From NCBI GenBank assembly GCA_905193155.1, contig CAJJNQ010000048.1, positions 1 to 17,927 on the forward strand: 17,927 nucleotides of DNA, written 5' to 3'. Of the stretch, positions 1-6,286 are shown piece after piece. Numbering within the stretch: position 1 is the stretch's first letter; every line of letters begins with the position of its first letter. The notes beneath the pieces are model-generated. The model was not told where the DNA came from and did no database searches. It saw only the letters and a program-made list of their open reading frames with translations. Source of the stretch: an uncultured Christensenella sp. GTDB taxonomy: Bacteria; Bacillota; Clostridia; Christensenellales; UBA1750. Both the position numbers and the translations under genes were made by a program.

Positions 1-49
1 AAAGTACCTGGCTGGTGACGGCCCGGGAGGATAGTTCATCGCCGGATTC
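1..49 (+). rRNA. rrf: 5S ribosomal RNA, 3' part only (truncated by window edge)
   Basis: The first 49 bases are identical to positions 411-459, the 3' end of the complete 5S gene in this window. They include the GCCCGGGAGG segment and the terminal CGCCGGAT that closes helix I. The 5' part lies outside the window. A strong intrinsic terminator follows at once, so this is the last gene of its transcript. It is probably the end of an rRNA operon lying to the left, although no 16S or 23S sequence is visible here. Confidence 0.9.
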
Positions 50-58
50 CATGAAGAG

Positions 59-88
59 CCTGTCGTGTAAAACGACAGGTTTTTCTTT
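59..88 (+). terminator. Intrinsic terminator after the first 5S gene
   Basis: An 8-bp stem (CCTGTCGT at 59-66 pairing with ACGACAGG at 72-79) has a 5-nt loop and is followed by TTTTTCTTT. It sits nine bases after the end of the truncated 5S gene and closes that transcript. Confidence 0.9.
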
Positions 89-266
89 GCGTTTTGGAGG
101 ATGGCGGAGATGGAAAGTGAGGAGAATTGATGGAGGGAATTTGTACAAGGATGGGGAAACAATGAAGGAGGATGCGGCGACGGGAACACATTATTTTAGG
201 GGAAAAGTGTGTGTGGTTGTCAAAAAAATATTTTTGAAAGAAGAAGGAAAAAGAGGAATTTCCCTC

Positions 267-295
267 TTGACGAATGAGGAAAACAGCGCTATAAT
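267..295 (+). promoter_or_regulatory. Sigma-A promoter of the 5S-tRNA-Asn unit
   Basis: TTGACG (267-272) and TATAAT (290-295) are separated by exactly 17 bp, with AT-rich and A-tract DNA upstream (about 222-262). The start point should fall near 302, about 40 nt before the second 5S gene. This indicates that the 5S-tRNA pair is transcribed independently of the upstream rRNA genes. The stretch 89-266 is purine-rich, and I see no credible gene in it. Confidence 0.85.
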
Positions 296-304
296 CTTTT
301 TTGT

Positions 305-322
305 CAGTTGGGGAGCCAACTG
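305..322 (+). repeat. Perfect hairpin in the 5S leader, with a copy of the tRNA 3' end
   Basis: CAGTTGG (305-311) and CCAACTG (316-322) form a perfect 7-bp stem around a GGAG loop, just after the expected transcription start. Ten bases of it (TGGGGAGCCA, 309-318) are identical to the 3' end of the tRNA-Asn downstream (530-539). It could be an RNase processing or antitermination element, or the remnant of a deleted tRNA gene. It lacks the immediate U-tract of a terminator. Confidence 0.5.
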
Positions 323-340
323 CAAGGTGTGTTTTTAATT

Positions 341-457
341 TCCGGTGATTATGGCGAGAAGGTCCCACCTGTTCCCATCCCGAACACAGAAGTTAAGCTT
401 CTCCGCGTCGAAAGTACCTGGCTGGTGACGGCCCGGGAGGATAGTTCATCGCCGGAT
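341..457 (+). rRNA. rrf: 5S ribosomal RNA, complete
   Basis: The gene is about 117 nt long with the conserved 5S core: CCCATCCCGAACACAGAAGT in the helix II-III region, then GAAAGTACCTGG. The ends pair to form helix I (TCCGGTG at 341-347 with CGCCGGA ending at 456). It is a structural RNA of the large ribosomal subunit. Unusually, no 16S or 23S precedes it. It has its own promoter, and tRNA-Asn follows after only a few bases, so the two are presumably cut from one short precursor. The exact mature ends are uncertain by one to three bases. Confidence 0.95.
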
Positions 458-464
458 TCTATAT

Positions 465-539
465 TCCTCAGTAGCTCAATGGCAGAGCACTCGGCTGTTA
501 ACCGGGGTGTTGTAAGTTCGAGTCTTACCTGGGGAGCCA
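465..539 (+). tRNA. tRNA-Asn (anticodon GTT)
   Basis: A full cloverleaf can be folded. The acceptor is TCCTCAG/CTGGGGA with discriminator G and an encoded CCA. The D stem is GCTC/GAGC. The anticodon stem CTCGG/CCGGG carries loop CTGTTAA, giving anticodon GTT (Asn). The T arm is GTAAG-TTCGAGT-CTTAC. It is co-transcribed with the 5S gene just upstream and ends directly before a terminator. Confidence 0.96.
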
Positions 540-542
540 GTT

Positions 543-580
543 AAATCCTCATGTTTTGAAAAAACATGAGGATTTATTTT
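543..580 (+). terminator. Intrinsic terminator of the 5S-tRNA-Asn unit
   Basis: A perfect 15-bp stem (543-557 with 561-575) closes a 3-nt loop and is followed by ATTTTGTATTT. It starts four bases after the tRNA CCA end. Because the stem is A-rich on its 5' side, it may also stop transcription from the opposite direction. Confidence 0.88.
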
Positions 581-697
581 GTATTTCAGCCGAACAGCCT
601 GGCAAGATGTTTTGAAAAACAGTTTGAAACTTGGCTTGGACTTGAGTTTAGTGCTATTCCATTCACAAAAGAAACGGAAGAAAGGTGAGCAAAGAGA

Positions 698-2110
698 ATG
701 CAAGGACTCAAAAGAAAAAATAGAAGGAGCGAGAGCGTCAGGGAGAGAACACTCGACATGACCACCGGTCCGATTTGGCGAAATATGGTTGCTTTTGCCG
801 TGCCGGTGTTTTTGGGGCAGTTGTTTCAACAGCTTTACAATACGGCGGACAGTATGATTGTTGGCAACTTTTCTGGCAAGGACGCGCTTGCCGCCGTTGC
901 GAGCAGCGGCAACTTGATCTTCATGCTGACGGGCTTTTTCATGGGCGTGTCTTTGGGCGCGGGGGTTGTCATCAGCCGTTATTTCGGCGCAAAGGATTAC
1001 GAAACCCTGGAGGCCGCCATTCACACAAACATCGCCTTTGGGGCGGTGTGCGGCGTGCTCCTGTCGATATTGGGCGTTGTGCTGGCGCCGCAAATTCTCA
1101 TCCTCATGCAAACCCCACAGGACGTGCTGCCGCTTTCGACTACCTATCTGCGCCTGTATTTCCTCGGGGCGTTCTTCTCGCTGATGTATAACACCTGCAT
1201 GTGCATTCTGAATGCTGTGGGGGATAGCCGAACGCCGCTTTACTATCTGATTTTCTCCTCTGTGGTGAACGTGGTTTTCGACCTGATCTTTGTCGGGACG
1301 TTTCAAATGGGCGTTGCAGGCGCGGCCATCGCAACCGTCATCAGTCAGGCGGTCAGCGCGGTCATGTGCTTTGCGAAGCTTCTGCGCTCCAACGGCCCGG
1401 AGCATGTTGTATGGAAGCGAATCCGCTTTGACGGGCCGATGCTTCGGCAAATCTGCGAGCAGGGCATTCCCTCCGGCGTGCAGAACTCCATCATCTCCAT
1501 TGCGAACGTGGTAGTGCAGAGCAACATCAACGCCTTCGGCTCCGACGCGATGGCGGGCTGCGGCGCCTATTCCAAGATTGAGGGATTTGTGTTCCTGCCC
1601 ATTACTGCTTTTACCGCGGCAATCACGACATTCATCGGGCAGAACTTGGGTGCGAAGGAGTATGATCGGGCAAAGCGCGCCGCAAGGTTCGGCATCTTCT
1701 GCGCCATGTTTCTGGCAGAGCTGCTGGGTGTAATTCTCTACTTCATTTCGCCCAATTGTTTTCGGTTGTTTAACGACGACCCGGCGGTGGTCGCCATCGG
1801 CGTTTCGCAGATGCGCACGGAATGCCTGTTTTTCTTTGGACTGGCGTTTGCGCACGGCGTTTCTGCCGTGATGCGCGGCGCGGGGCGCGCCCGGATGCCC
1901 ATGTTCACCATGCTGGCGTGCTGGTGCATCCTGCGCGTGACCTATATCACCCTGGCGGTGAAGGCGTTCCCCGTGATTGAAACGATCTTCTGGGCTTACC
2001 CCATCACCTGGGGAACGAGCTGCGTGGTGTTCCTGATCTATTATCTCAAGACGGACTGGGTGCACTCCTTCGACCGGGAAAACAAGATCCATACCATGCC
2101 CTGCAAATAA
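698..2110 (+). CDS. MATE family efflux transporter
   Basis: The 470-aa polytopic membrane protein matches the multidrug and toxic compound extrusion family in length (usually 440-480 aa) and in hallmark segments. These are TTGPIWRNMVAFAVPVFLGQ, then FQQLYNTADSMIVGNFSG in the first helices, GAAIATVISQ near the end of the first half, and GQNLGAKEYDRAKRA at the start of the second six-helix half. Such proteins export organic cations, drugs or metabolites using a Na+ or H+ gradient. The substrate cannot be told from sequence. The start at 698 is chosen because AAAGGTGAG (681-689) lies 8 nt upstream; an in-frame ATG at 758 is a weaker alternative. I see no convincing promoter: TTGGCT/TATTCC near 631-660 is poor. 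No terminator follows before the next promoter at 2118. Confidence 0.93.
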   Translation: MQGLKRKNRRSESVRERTLDMTTGPIWRNMVAFAVPVFLGQLFQQLYNTADSMIVGNFSGKDALAAVASSGNLIFMLTGFFMGVSLGAGVVISRYFGAKDYETLEAAIHTNIAFGAVCGVLLSILGVVLAPQILILMQTPQDVLPLSTTYLRLYFLGAFFSLMYNTCMCILNAVGDSRTPLYYLIFSSVVNVVFDLIFVGTFQMGVAGAAIATVISQAVSAVMCFAKLLRSNGPEHVVWKRIRFDGPMLRQICEQGIPSGVQNSIISIANVVVQSNINAFGSDAMAGCGAYSKIEGFVFLPITAFTAAITTFIGQNLGAKEYDRAKRAARFGIFCAMFLAELLGVILYFISPNCFRLFNDDPAVVAIGVSQMRTECLFFFGLAFAHGVSAVMRGAGRARMPMFTMLACWCILRVTYITLAVKAFPVIETIFWAYPITWGTSCVVFLIYYLKTDWVHSFDRENKIHTMPCK

Positions 2111-2117
2111 GCGCACA

Positions 2118-2146
2118 TTGACGGGATGCGGCAAAGCAAGTACAAT
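2118..2146 (+). promoter_or_regulatory. Promoter of the sensor-kinase-regulator operon
   Basis: TTGACG (2118-2123) and TACAAT (2141-2146) are 17 bp apart. They lie just after the MATE stop codon and about 40 bp before the start codon of the sensor gene. This suggests that the signalling operon is expressed on its own, although read-through from the MATE gene is possible because no terminator separates them. Confidence 0.75.
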
Positions 2147-2188
2147 GAAGCGGGATAGGGGAGTGGATGGAAGAAGGCGGGGAAGGGC

Positions 2189-3862
2189 ATGGAGCGGGCA
2201 AGCAGACAGATGCTGCGCGGGGCGTGGACGATAGCCCTTTGCATTGTGACGGCAATCTTATGCCGAAATATCGGCCGGGGCATGCCGTGGCGCGCGCTGA
2301 GCCTGGTGCGCAGCATGATTTATGTTGGATTGCTGTCGTATTGGGGTATTTCGGTGCGCAGGCGCGTCATGCAGGCGCAGGTGCGGCGACTGCTGACCGC
2401 GATTGCCATGCTGATGGTATTCTGGATGGCGGAGCGAACCGTCAAGTTCCTGTTTGTGACCGATGTAAACGCGATGCGTTTTCTTTGGTATTGCTATTAC
2501 CTGCCGATGCTGCTGATTCCGTTCCTCTCGGTGCTCGTCGCCGCCTCGCTGGGCAAGCCGGAAAATTATCGGCTGCCGCGCTGGACAAAGCTGCTCTATC
2601 TGCCGGTGGCTGCGTTGGTGCTGCTGGTGCTCACCAACGATTTTCACCAGCTCGTGTTTGCCTTTCCGGCAGATGCCGTGGTCTGGACGGACGGGGAATA
2701 TTCCTACCGCGCGGGATATTTCGTCGCAGCGGGCTGCATGGGGCTGTGCGCATTGACCGCTGTGGGGCTGATGCTGTTCAAGTGCCGCGGGCGCAAGGGG
2801 CGAAAGACGGTCTGGCTGCCGCCGATCCTGATTCTGTTGTGCGGGATCTACTGCGTGCTGTATGTGCTGAAGATCAGCGACCACACCTCGCTTCTGTTTT
2901 ATCTGGCGGGGGATTTGACTGCGGCGCTTTGCCTGATGTTTGCCGGGACGCTGGAAAGTTGTTTGCAGGCGGGGCTGATTGCTTCCAACACCGGGTATGA
3001 AGGGTTGTTCCGCGTGGTGTCGGTGGGAATACGAATTGTGGACAAAGCGGGGAACACGCACTATGCCTCCGAAACCGCGCAGCCCCTTTCGAGGGAAGAG
3101 CTTGTCCGTGCGGAGCGGGGCGAAACGTTGGAAAGCGGCGCGCTGCGCATCAAGGCGTTGCCGATTCGCGGCGGCTATGCCGTTTGGCAGGAGGACGTTG
3201 CGGAGCTGATGCGCGTTCAGGCGGAGCTGAACGAGATTCGGGAGGAATTGCAGGATCGCAACGAGCTGCTGCGCGACCAGTACCGCCAGGATGCGCAGCG
3301 CTATCGTTTGGAGGAGCAGAATCGCCTTTACGACCTTGTGCAGCGGGAAACCCAGAGCCAACTCAAAGCCATCGACGCCCTGACGGAGCGCTTTGCCGCG
3401 ATGGAAAACGGTTCGCCCGAGAGAAGGAAGATGTTGCTGCGGATTCTGACGCTGGCCACCTATATCAAGCACCACAAGGACATGGTGATTTCCGCCGACC
3501 GCAGCGATATGCTGCCGGTGCGCATGCTGGAAGGTGCGCTGCGGGAATCGTGCAGCAATCTTTCGCTGGAAGGCGTGGAAGGGAATCTCTATATCCCGTC
3601 CTGCGAAGCACTGCTGCCGGTAGATGCCGCGCTGGGCGCTTACGACCTGTTTGAAGAAGCGCTGGAATGTGCGCTGGATTCACTGCGCTATTTCCTTGTC
3701 ACGGTGATTGAAGAAGAGGGTGCGCTCTGCTTAAAGATTCACTTTGAATGCGGCGCGGATCTTTCTGCGCTGCGGGGAAAAGAACCCTTACTGGAAATCG
3801 AACAGGACGAAGCGGATTGGTTTCTGACGCGGAGACTGACGACAGGGGGCGGTGAAGGATGA
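2189..3862 (+). CDS. 7TM membrane sensor with degenerate histidine-kinase C-terminus
   Basis: The 557-aa protein has about eight hydrophobic segments in residues 12-261. Within them, LTNDFHQLVFAFP (148-160) recalls the N-terminal 7TM region of Gram-positive sensor kinases (HisK_N_7TM type). A PAS-like stretch follows (about 265-340, ending VWQEDVAEL), then a long charged coiled coil (335-390). The C-terminus (395-557) has the layout of a kinase core, but I see no phospho-acceptor His box, no N-box Asn (the equivalent reads FEEALECALDSL) and no glycine-rich ATP motifs. I infer that it senses a signal at the membrane and works through the true kinase encoded next, whose start overlaps its stop (ATGA). 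The start is supported by a GGGGAAG-like site at 2180-2185 and by a promoter just upstream. The signal is unknown. Confidence 0.85.
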   Translation: MERASRQMLRGAWTIALCIVTAILCRNIGRGMPWRALSLVRSMIYVGLLSYWGISVRRRVMQAQVRRLLTAIAMLMVFWMAERTVKFLFVTDVNAMRFLWYCYYLPMLLIPFLSVLVAASLGKPENYRLPRWTKLLYLPVAALVLLVLTNDFHQLVFAFPADAVVWTDGEYSYRAGYFVAAGCMGLCALTAVGLMLFKCRGRKGRKTVWLPPILILLCGIYCVLYVLKISDHTSLLFYLAGDLTAALCLMFAGTLESCLQAGLIASNTGYEGLFRVVSVGIRIVDKAGNTHYASETAQPLSREELVRAERGETLESGALRIKALPIRGGYAVWQEDVAELMRVQAELNEIREELQDRNELLRDQYRQDAQRYRLEEQNRLYDLVQRETQSQLKAIDALTERFAAMENGSPERRKMLLRILTLATYIKHHKDMVISADRSDMLPVRMLEGALRESCSNLSLEGVEGNLYIPSCEALLPVDAALGAYDLFEEALECALDSLRYFLVTVIEEEGALCLKIHFECGADLSALRGKEPLLEIEQDEADWFLTRRLTTGGGEG

Positions 3863-5103
3863 ACACCTGGGGAAATGCCCTGCCGCAGGAACGCGCTTTG
3901 CTGCTGACCACGCTGTTCGTGGTGGTGTGCGCGCTGCTTTTGCAGCTGATGCTGACCTTCGAGCGGCGAAAGAGCGCGCACTGGGCGGCGACGGCAATCG
4001 GCTTCTCGGCGCTGCTGCTCCTGCTGACGCTGCTGTTTGATACCGGGCGGCTAAGCGGCGTGCCGTGTTGGCTGCTCTGGGCGGTCAACGTACTTTCCGC
4101 TGCGGGCACGGCGGAGGAAATCTTTTACGGTGCGCGCGGGCGGCGCAGCAGCGTCACCAAAGCCAGCATCCGCGAGGCGATGGACGACTTGCCTCTGGCG
4201 GGGTGTTATTTCACCCGCAGAGGAAACGTGAAGCTGTGCAACCGCCAGATGGAGCGCCTGTACCGCACGATGACGGGGCGCGATTTACAGTCGCTGGACG
4301 AACTGCGCGTCGCTCTGCAAAACTGCCCGCAAAACGGGGTGGAGAGAACTTACGACGGCGGCTACCGCTTTCCGGATGGAAAGGTCTGGATGTATGCGGA
4401 GCGCGAGGCGGTTGCGCCGGACGGCGGCATCTATCTGGAGGCGAGCTTTACGGATGCGACCGACCTTTCCGCCATCAATGAGGAACTGGCGCAGAACAAC
4501 GCCGAGCTGACGCGCATCAACGGCAAATTGCAGAAAATGTATGCGCGCGCGGAGGATCGGGTGCGCGAAAGGGAATATCTTGCCTTCAAAATGAAGATCC
4601 ACGACGACATCGGGCGCAGTCTTGCGGCCATCCGGCGCGTGCTGTCCGGCGAAACGCCGGAAGGCGGTGTGGAGGAACAGCTCAGCGCCTTATCGCTTGC
4701 CGCGAGCACGCTGATCTACACCCCGCACAGCGGCAGCGACGACCCTTACGACCGGCTGCTGAACGAAGCGGAGGAGCTGGGCGTGGAGGTGCGCTTGGAC
4801 GGAATGCTGCCGATGGAACCGCTGATTTACGATTTGGTGGTTCAGGCGGCGCGTGAGTGCGTGACCAACTGCGTCCGCCATGCGCACGGTTCGGTGGTGT
4901 TTGTGCGCATCCTCGGACAGCCGGGCGGCTATCAAGTGACCATTACCAACGACGGCGAGCGCCCGCACGGCGAAATTCGCGAGGGCGGGGGACTCAACAA
5001 TCTGCGGCGCAGCGTTGAAAACGCGGGGGGCGAGATGTCGGTTTCCGCTCATCCGGCCTTTGCGCTGAGGCTCAACTTGATGCGGGAGGAGATGGACCTG
5101 TGA
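3859..5103 (+). CDS. Membrane histidine kinase, NarL-type partner
   Basis: The 414-aa protein has three hydrophobic segments (about 13-34, 42-61, 67-88), a PAS-like region (104-203) and a coiled coil (204-240). The catalytic core begins at FKMKIHDDIGRSL with phospho-acceptor His248. The ATPase part shows an N-box (ARECVTNCVRHAHG, Asn337), a G1 box (TNDGERP, Asp365-Gly366) and a G2-like box (GGGLNNL, 376-382). The His-Asp-Asp-Ile-Gly motif and short ATPase domain fit kinases that pair with LuxR/NarL-type regulators. It should autophosphorylate and pass phosphate to the regulator encoded immediately after. It overlaps its neighbours by 4 nt on both sides, which suggests translational coupling and equal amounts of the three proteins. 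Unlike the preceding sensor, it keeps the key catalytic residues. Confidence 0.9.
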   Translation: MNTWGNALPQERALLLTTLFVVVCALLLQLMLTFERRKSAHWAATAIGFSALLLLLTLLFDTGRLSGVPCWLLWAVNVLSAAGTAEEIFYGARGRRSSVTKASIREAMDDLPLAGCYFTRRGNVKLCNRQMERLYRTMTGRDLQSLDELRVALQNCPQNGVERTYDGGYRFPDGKVWMYAEREAVAPDGGIYLEASFTDATDLSAINEELAQNNAELTRINGKLQKMYARAEDRVREREYLAFKMKIHDDIGRSLAAIRRVLSGETPEGGVEEQLSALSLAASTLIYTPHSGSDDPYDRLLNEAEELGVEVRLDGMLPMEPLIYDLVVQAARECVTNCVRHAHGSVVFVRILGQPGGYQVTITNDGERPHGEIREGGGLNNLRRSVENAGGEMSVSAHPAFALRLNLMREEMDL

Positions 5104-5732
5104 AACCCAGCGTGCTGGTGGTCGAGGACAATAAATATATGCTCGACTATTTTGTGGAGACCTTCAAAAAAGACGGACGCTTTGCTCTGGCGGGGACGCT
5201 GCGCGATGCGGAGCAGACGGACGCTTTCTGCCGCATCAACAGAGTCCATCTGATCCTGATGGACGTGCAGACCCTTCACGGTCATTCGGGGCTGAGCGCT
5301 GCGGAAGCGGTTCGGAAAAGCTGTCCGGAGATCAAAATCGTGGTGGCGACGTCTCTGGTAGATGCAGGGGTGCTGGGAAAGGCGCGCCGCGTCGGCGTGG
5401 ACAGCCTGTGGTACAAGGATCACAGCCCGCAGGAGCTGATGGACGTTGTGGCGCGCACGATGGACGGAGAGCATATTTTCCCCGACCGCGCGCCGAATGT
5501 GGAGATTGGCTCTGCCTGGTCGGACGAGCTTTCCGAAACGCAGAAGAATATCCTGCGGCTCTATATCCGCGGCAATTCCTATTCCGCCATCGGCCGCAAG
5601 CTCTTTATTGAGGAGGTCACGGTCAAATACCACATGAACCAGATGATCCAGAAGTGCGGTTTCCGCACCAAGCAGGAGCTGATCGCCGCCGCCATTGAAA
5701 GCACTGTCATCACGGCACTGGGCGATGACTGA
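5100..5732 (+). CDS. LuxR/NarL-family response regulator
   Basis: The 210-aa protein has a receiver domain (1-125) with all signature residues: acidic pair Glu9-Asp10, phospho-acceptor Asp55 (LILMDVQ), Thr84 and Lys106. The C-terminal LuxR-type helix-turn-helix (about 142-200) has LSETQKNILRLYIRGNSYSA followed by IGRKLFIEEVTVKYHMNQM. It is the DNA-binding output of the system; its targets are unknown. The start codon is GTG, overlapping the TGA of the kinase gene (GTGA), with GGGAGGAG at 5084-5091 eight bases upstream. A terminator follows at once, so this is the last gene of the operon. The nearest candidate target is the gene group starting at 5886. Confidence 0.95.
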   Translation: MKPSVLVVEDNKYMLDYFVETFKKDGRFALAGTLRDAEQTDAFCRINRVHLILMDVQTLHGHSGLSAAEAVRKSCPEIKIVVATSLVDAGVLGKARRVGVDSLWYKDHSPQELMDVVARTMDGEHIFPDRAPNVEIGSAWSDELSETQKNILRLYIRGNSYSAIGRKLFIEEVTVKYHMNQMIQKCGFRTKQELIAAAIESTVITALGDD

Positions 5733-5743
5733 AATCTGAACGC

Positions 5744-5781
5744 ATTCCCGCCGGAAGAGATTCGGCGGGAATTTCTTTTTT
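5744..5781 (+). terminator. Intrinsic terminator of the signalling operon
   Basis: ATTCCCGCCG (5744-5753) pairs with CGGCGGGAAT (5763-5772) around a 9-nt loop, followed by TTCTTTTTT. It separates the three-gene operon from the next group, which should therefore have its own promoter. Confidence 0.9.
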
Positions 5782-5787
5782 ACCGGG

Positions 5788-5804
5788 TAAAAGACTATAC
5801 TTTT
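5788..5804 (+). promoter_or_regulatory. Possible -10 element inside a small dyad
   Basis: AAAAG (5789-5793) and CTTTT (5800-5804) form a short dyad around TATACT (5796-5801), which resembles a -10 hexamer. The -35 position falls in the T-tract of the preceding terminator and is poor. An activator-dependent promoter, for instance one served by the adjacent LuxR-type regulator, would fit, but this is only a suggestion. Another AT-rich stretch (TTTACAATAATATTAT, 5832-5847) also lies before the gene and has no good -35 either. Confidence 0.25.
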
Positions 5805-5885
5805 GTGCAAAGACAGAGCGGGCGCGTTTGCTTTACAATAATATTATCCAAAGGAACGCCTTTACGAAGGAAAGAGGGGAGCAAG

Positions 5886-6269
5886 ATGCGGTTCATTGTG
5901 ATTGATATGCAGAGCACGCTGGTGGCGCGGGCCTTCGAGCGGATCCTCCGGCAGGATTTGTGCGGTTGCACCCCGATCGTATCGGAAGATCCGAGGAACA
6001 CTGCCGAACAGTGCCGCCTCTTTCAGGCTGATACGCTGTTGATGGAGGTGACGGGCTATATGCCCTGGCTGCTGGAGGAGCGTCTGCGCATCTGCGCGCA
6101 GGTGCGGCGGCAGGCGCCCGGCTGCAAATTCGTGCTGTCTGTGGATGAAAACGCCGAACCGCAGCTGGCCGAGCGCGTCAAGCAGTGCAAAAAGGACGGT
6201 CTGATCGACGCATTTATCTATAACTCCACCAGTGAACGTTATCTATCCGCGCTGTTGGACAGCGTCTGA
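5886..6269 (+). CDS. Stand-alone pseudo-receiver domain protein
   Basis: The 127-aa protein has the strand and spacing pattern of a CheY-like receiver (FIVIDMQ, DTLLMEVTGY, KFVLSVDEN) but no output domain. The phospho-acceptor position reads LLMEV, so Glu54 replaces Asp. Only one acidic residue (Asp7) remains of the metal-binding pair. Ser85 sits at the Thr/Ser position, and the conserved Lys appears to be lost (FIYNS). It is therefore unlikely to be phosphorylated; Glu may mimic the phosphorylated state. The start at 5886 is chosen because AGGGGAG lies 5 nt upstream; reading further up (to 5805) has no such site. The lipoprotein gene begins 17 nt after its stop, so the two are probably one operon. 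Its function is unknown; a protein-binding or decoy role in the neighbouring phosphorelay is possible. Confidence 0.82.
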   Translation: MRFIVIDMQSTLVARAFERILRQDLCGCTPIVSEDPRNTAEQCRLFQADTLLMEVTGYMPWLLEERLRICAQVRRQAPGCKFVLSVDENAEPQLAERVKQCKKDGLIDAFIYNSTSERYLSALLDSV

Positions 6270-6286
6270 CAAAAAGGAGGAACACC

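Noticed and set aside
15..368. Open frames on both strands across the 5S-5S spacer (15-338 and 36-368)
   Set aside because: They overlap a 5S gene, a terminator and a promoter; composition is low-complexity and there is no homology signal.
476..2134. 552-codon open frame on the minus strand opposite the MATE gene
   Set aside because: It runs through the terminator and tRNA, its sequence is rich in His, Arg and Gln with no recognisable domain, and the plus-strand frame is a clear MATE protein. It is a shadow caused by GC-rich codon use.
2167..3000. 277-codon plus-strand frame overlapping the 7TM sensor gene
   Set aside because: It is Ala/Gly/Asp/Arg-rich without structure. The overlapping 557-aa frame has membrane helices, family motifs and the ATGA coupling to the kinase.
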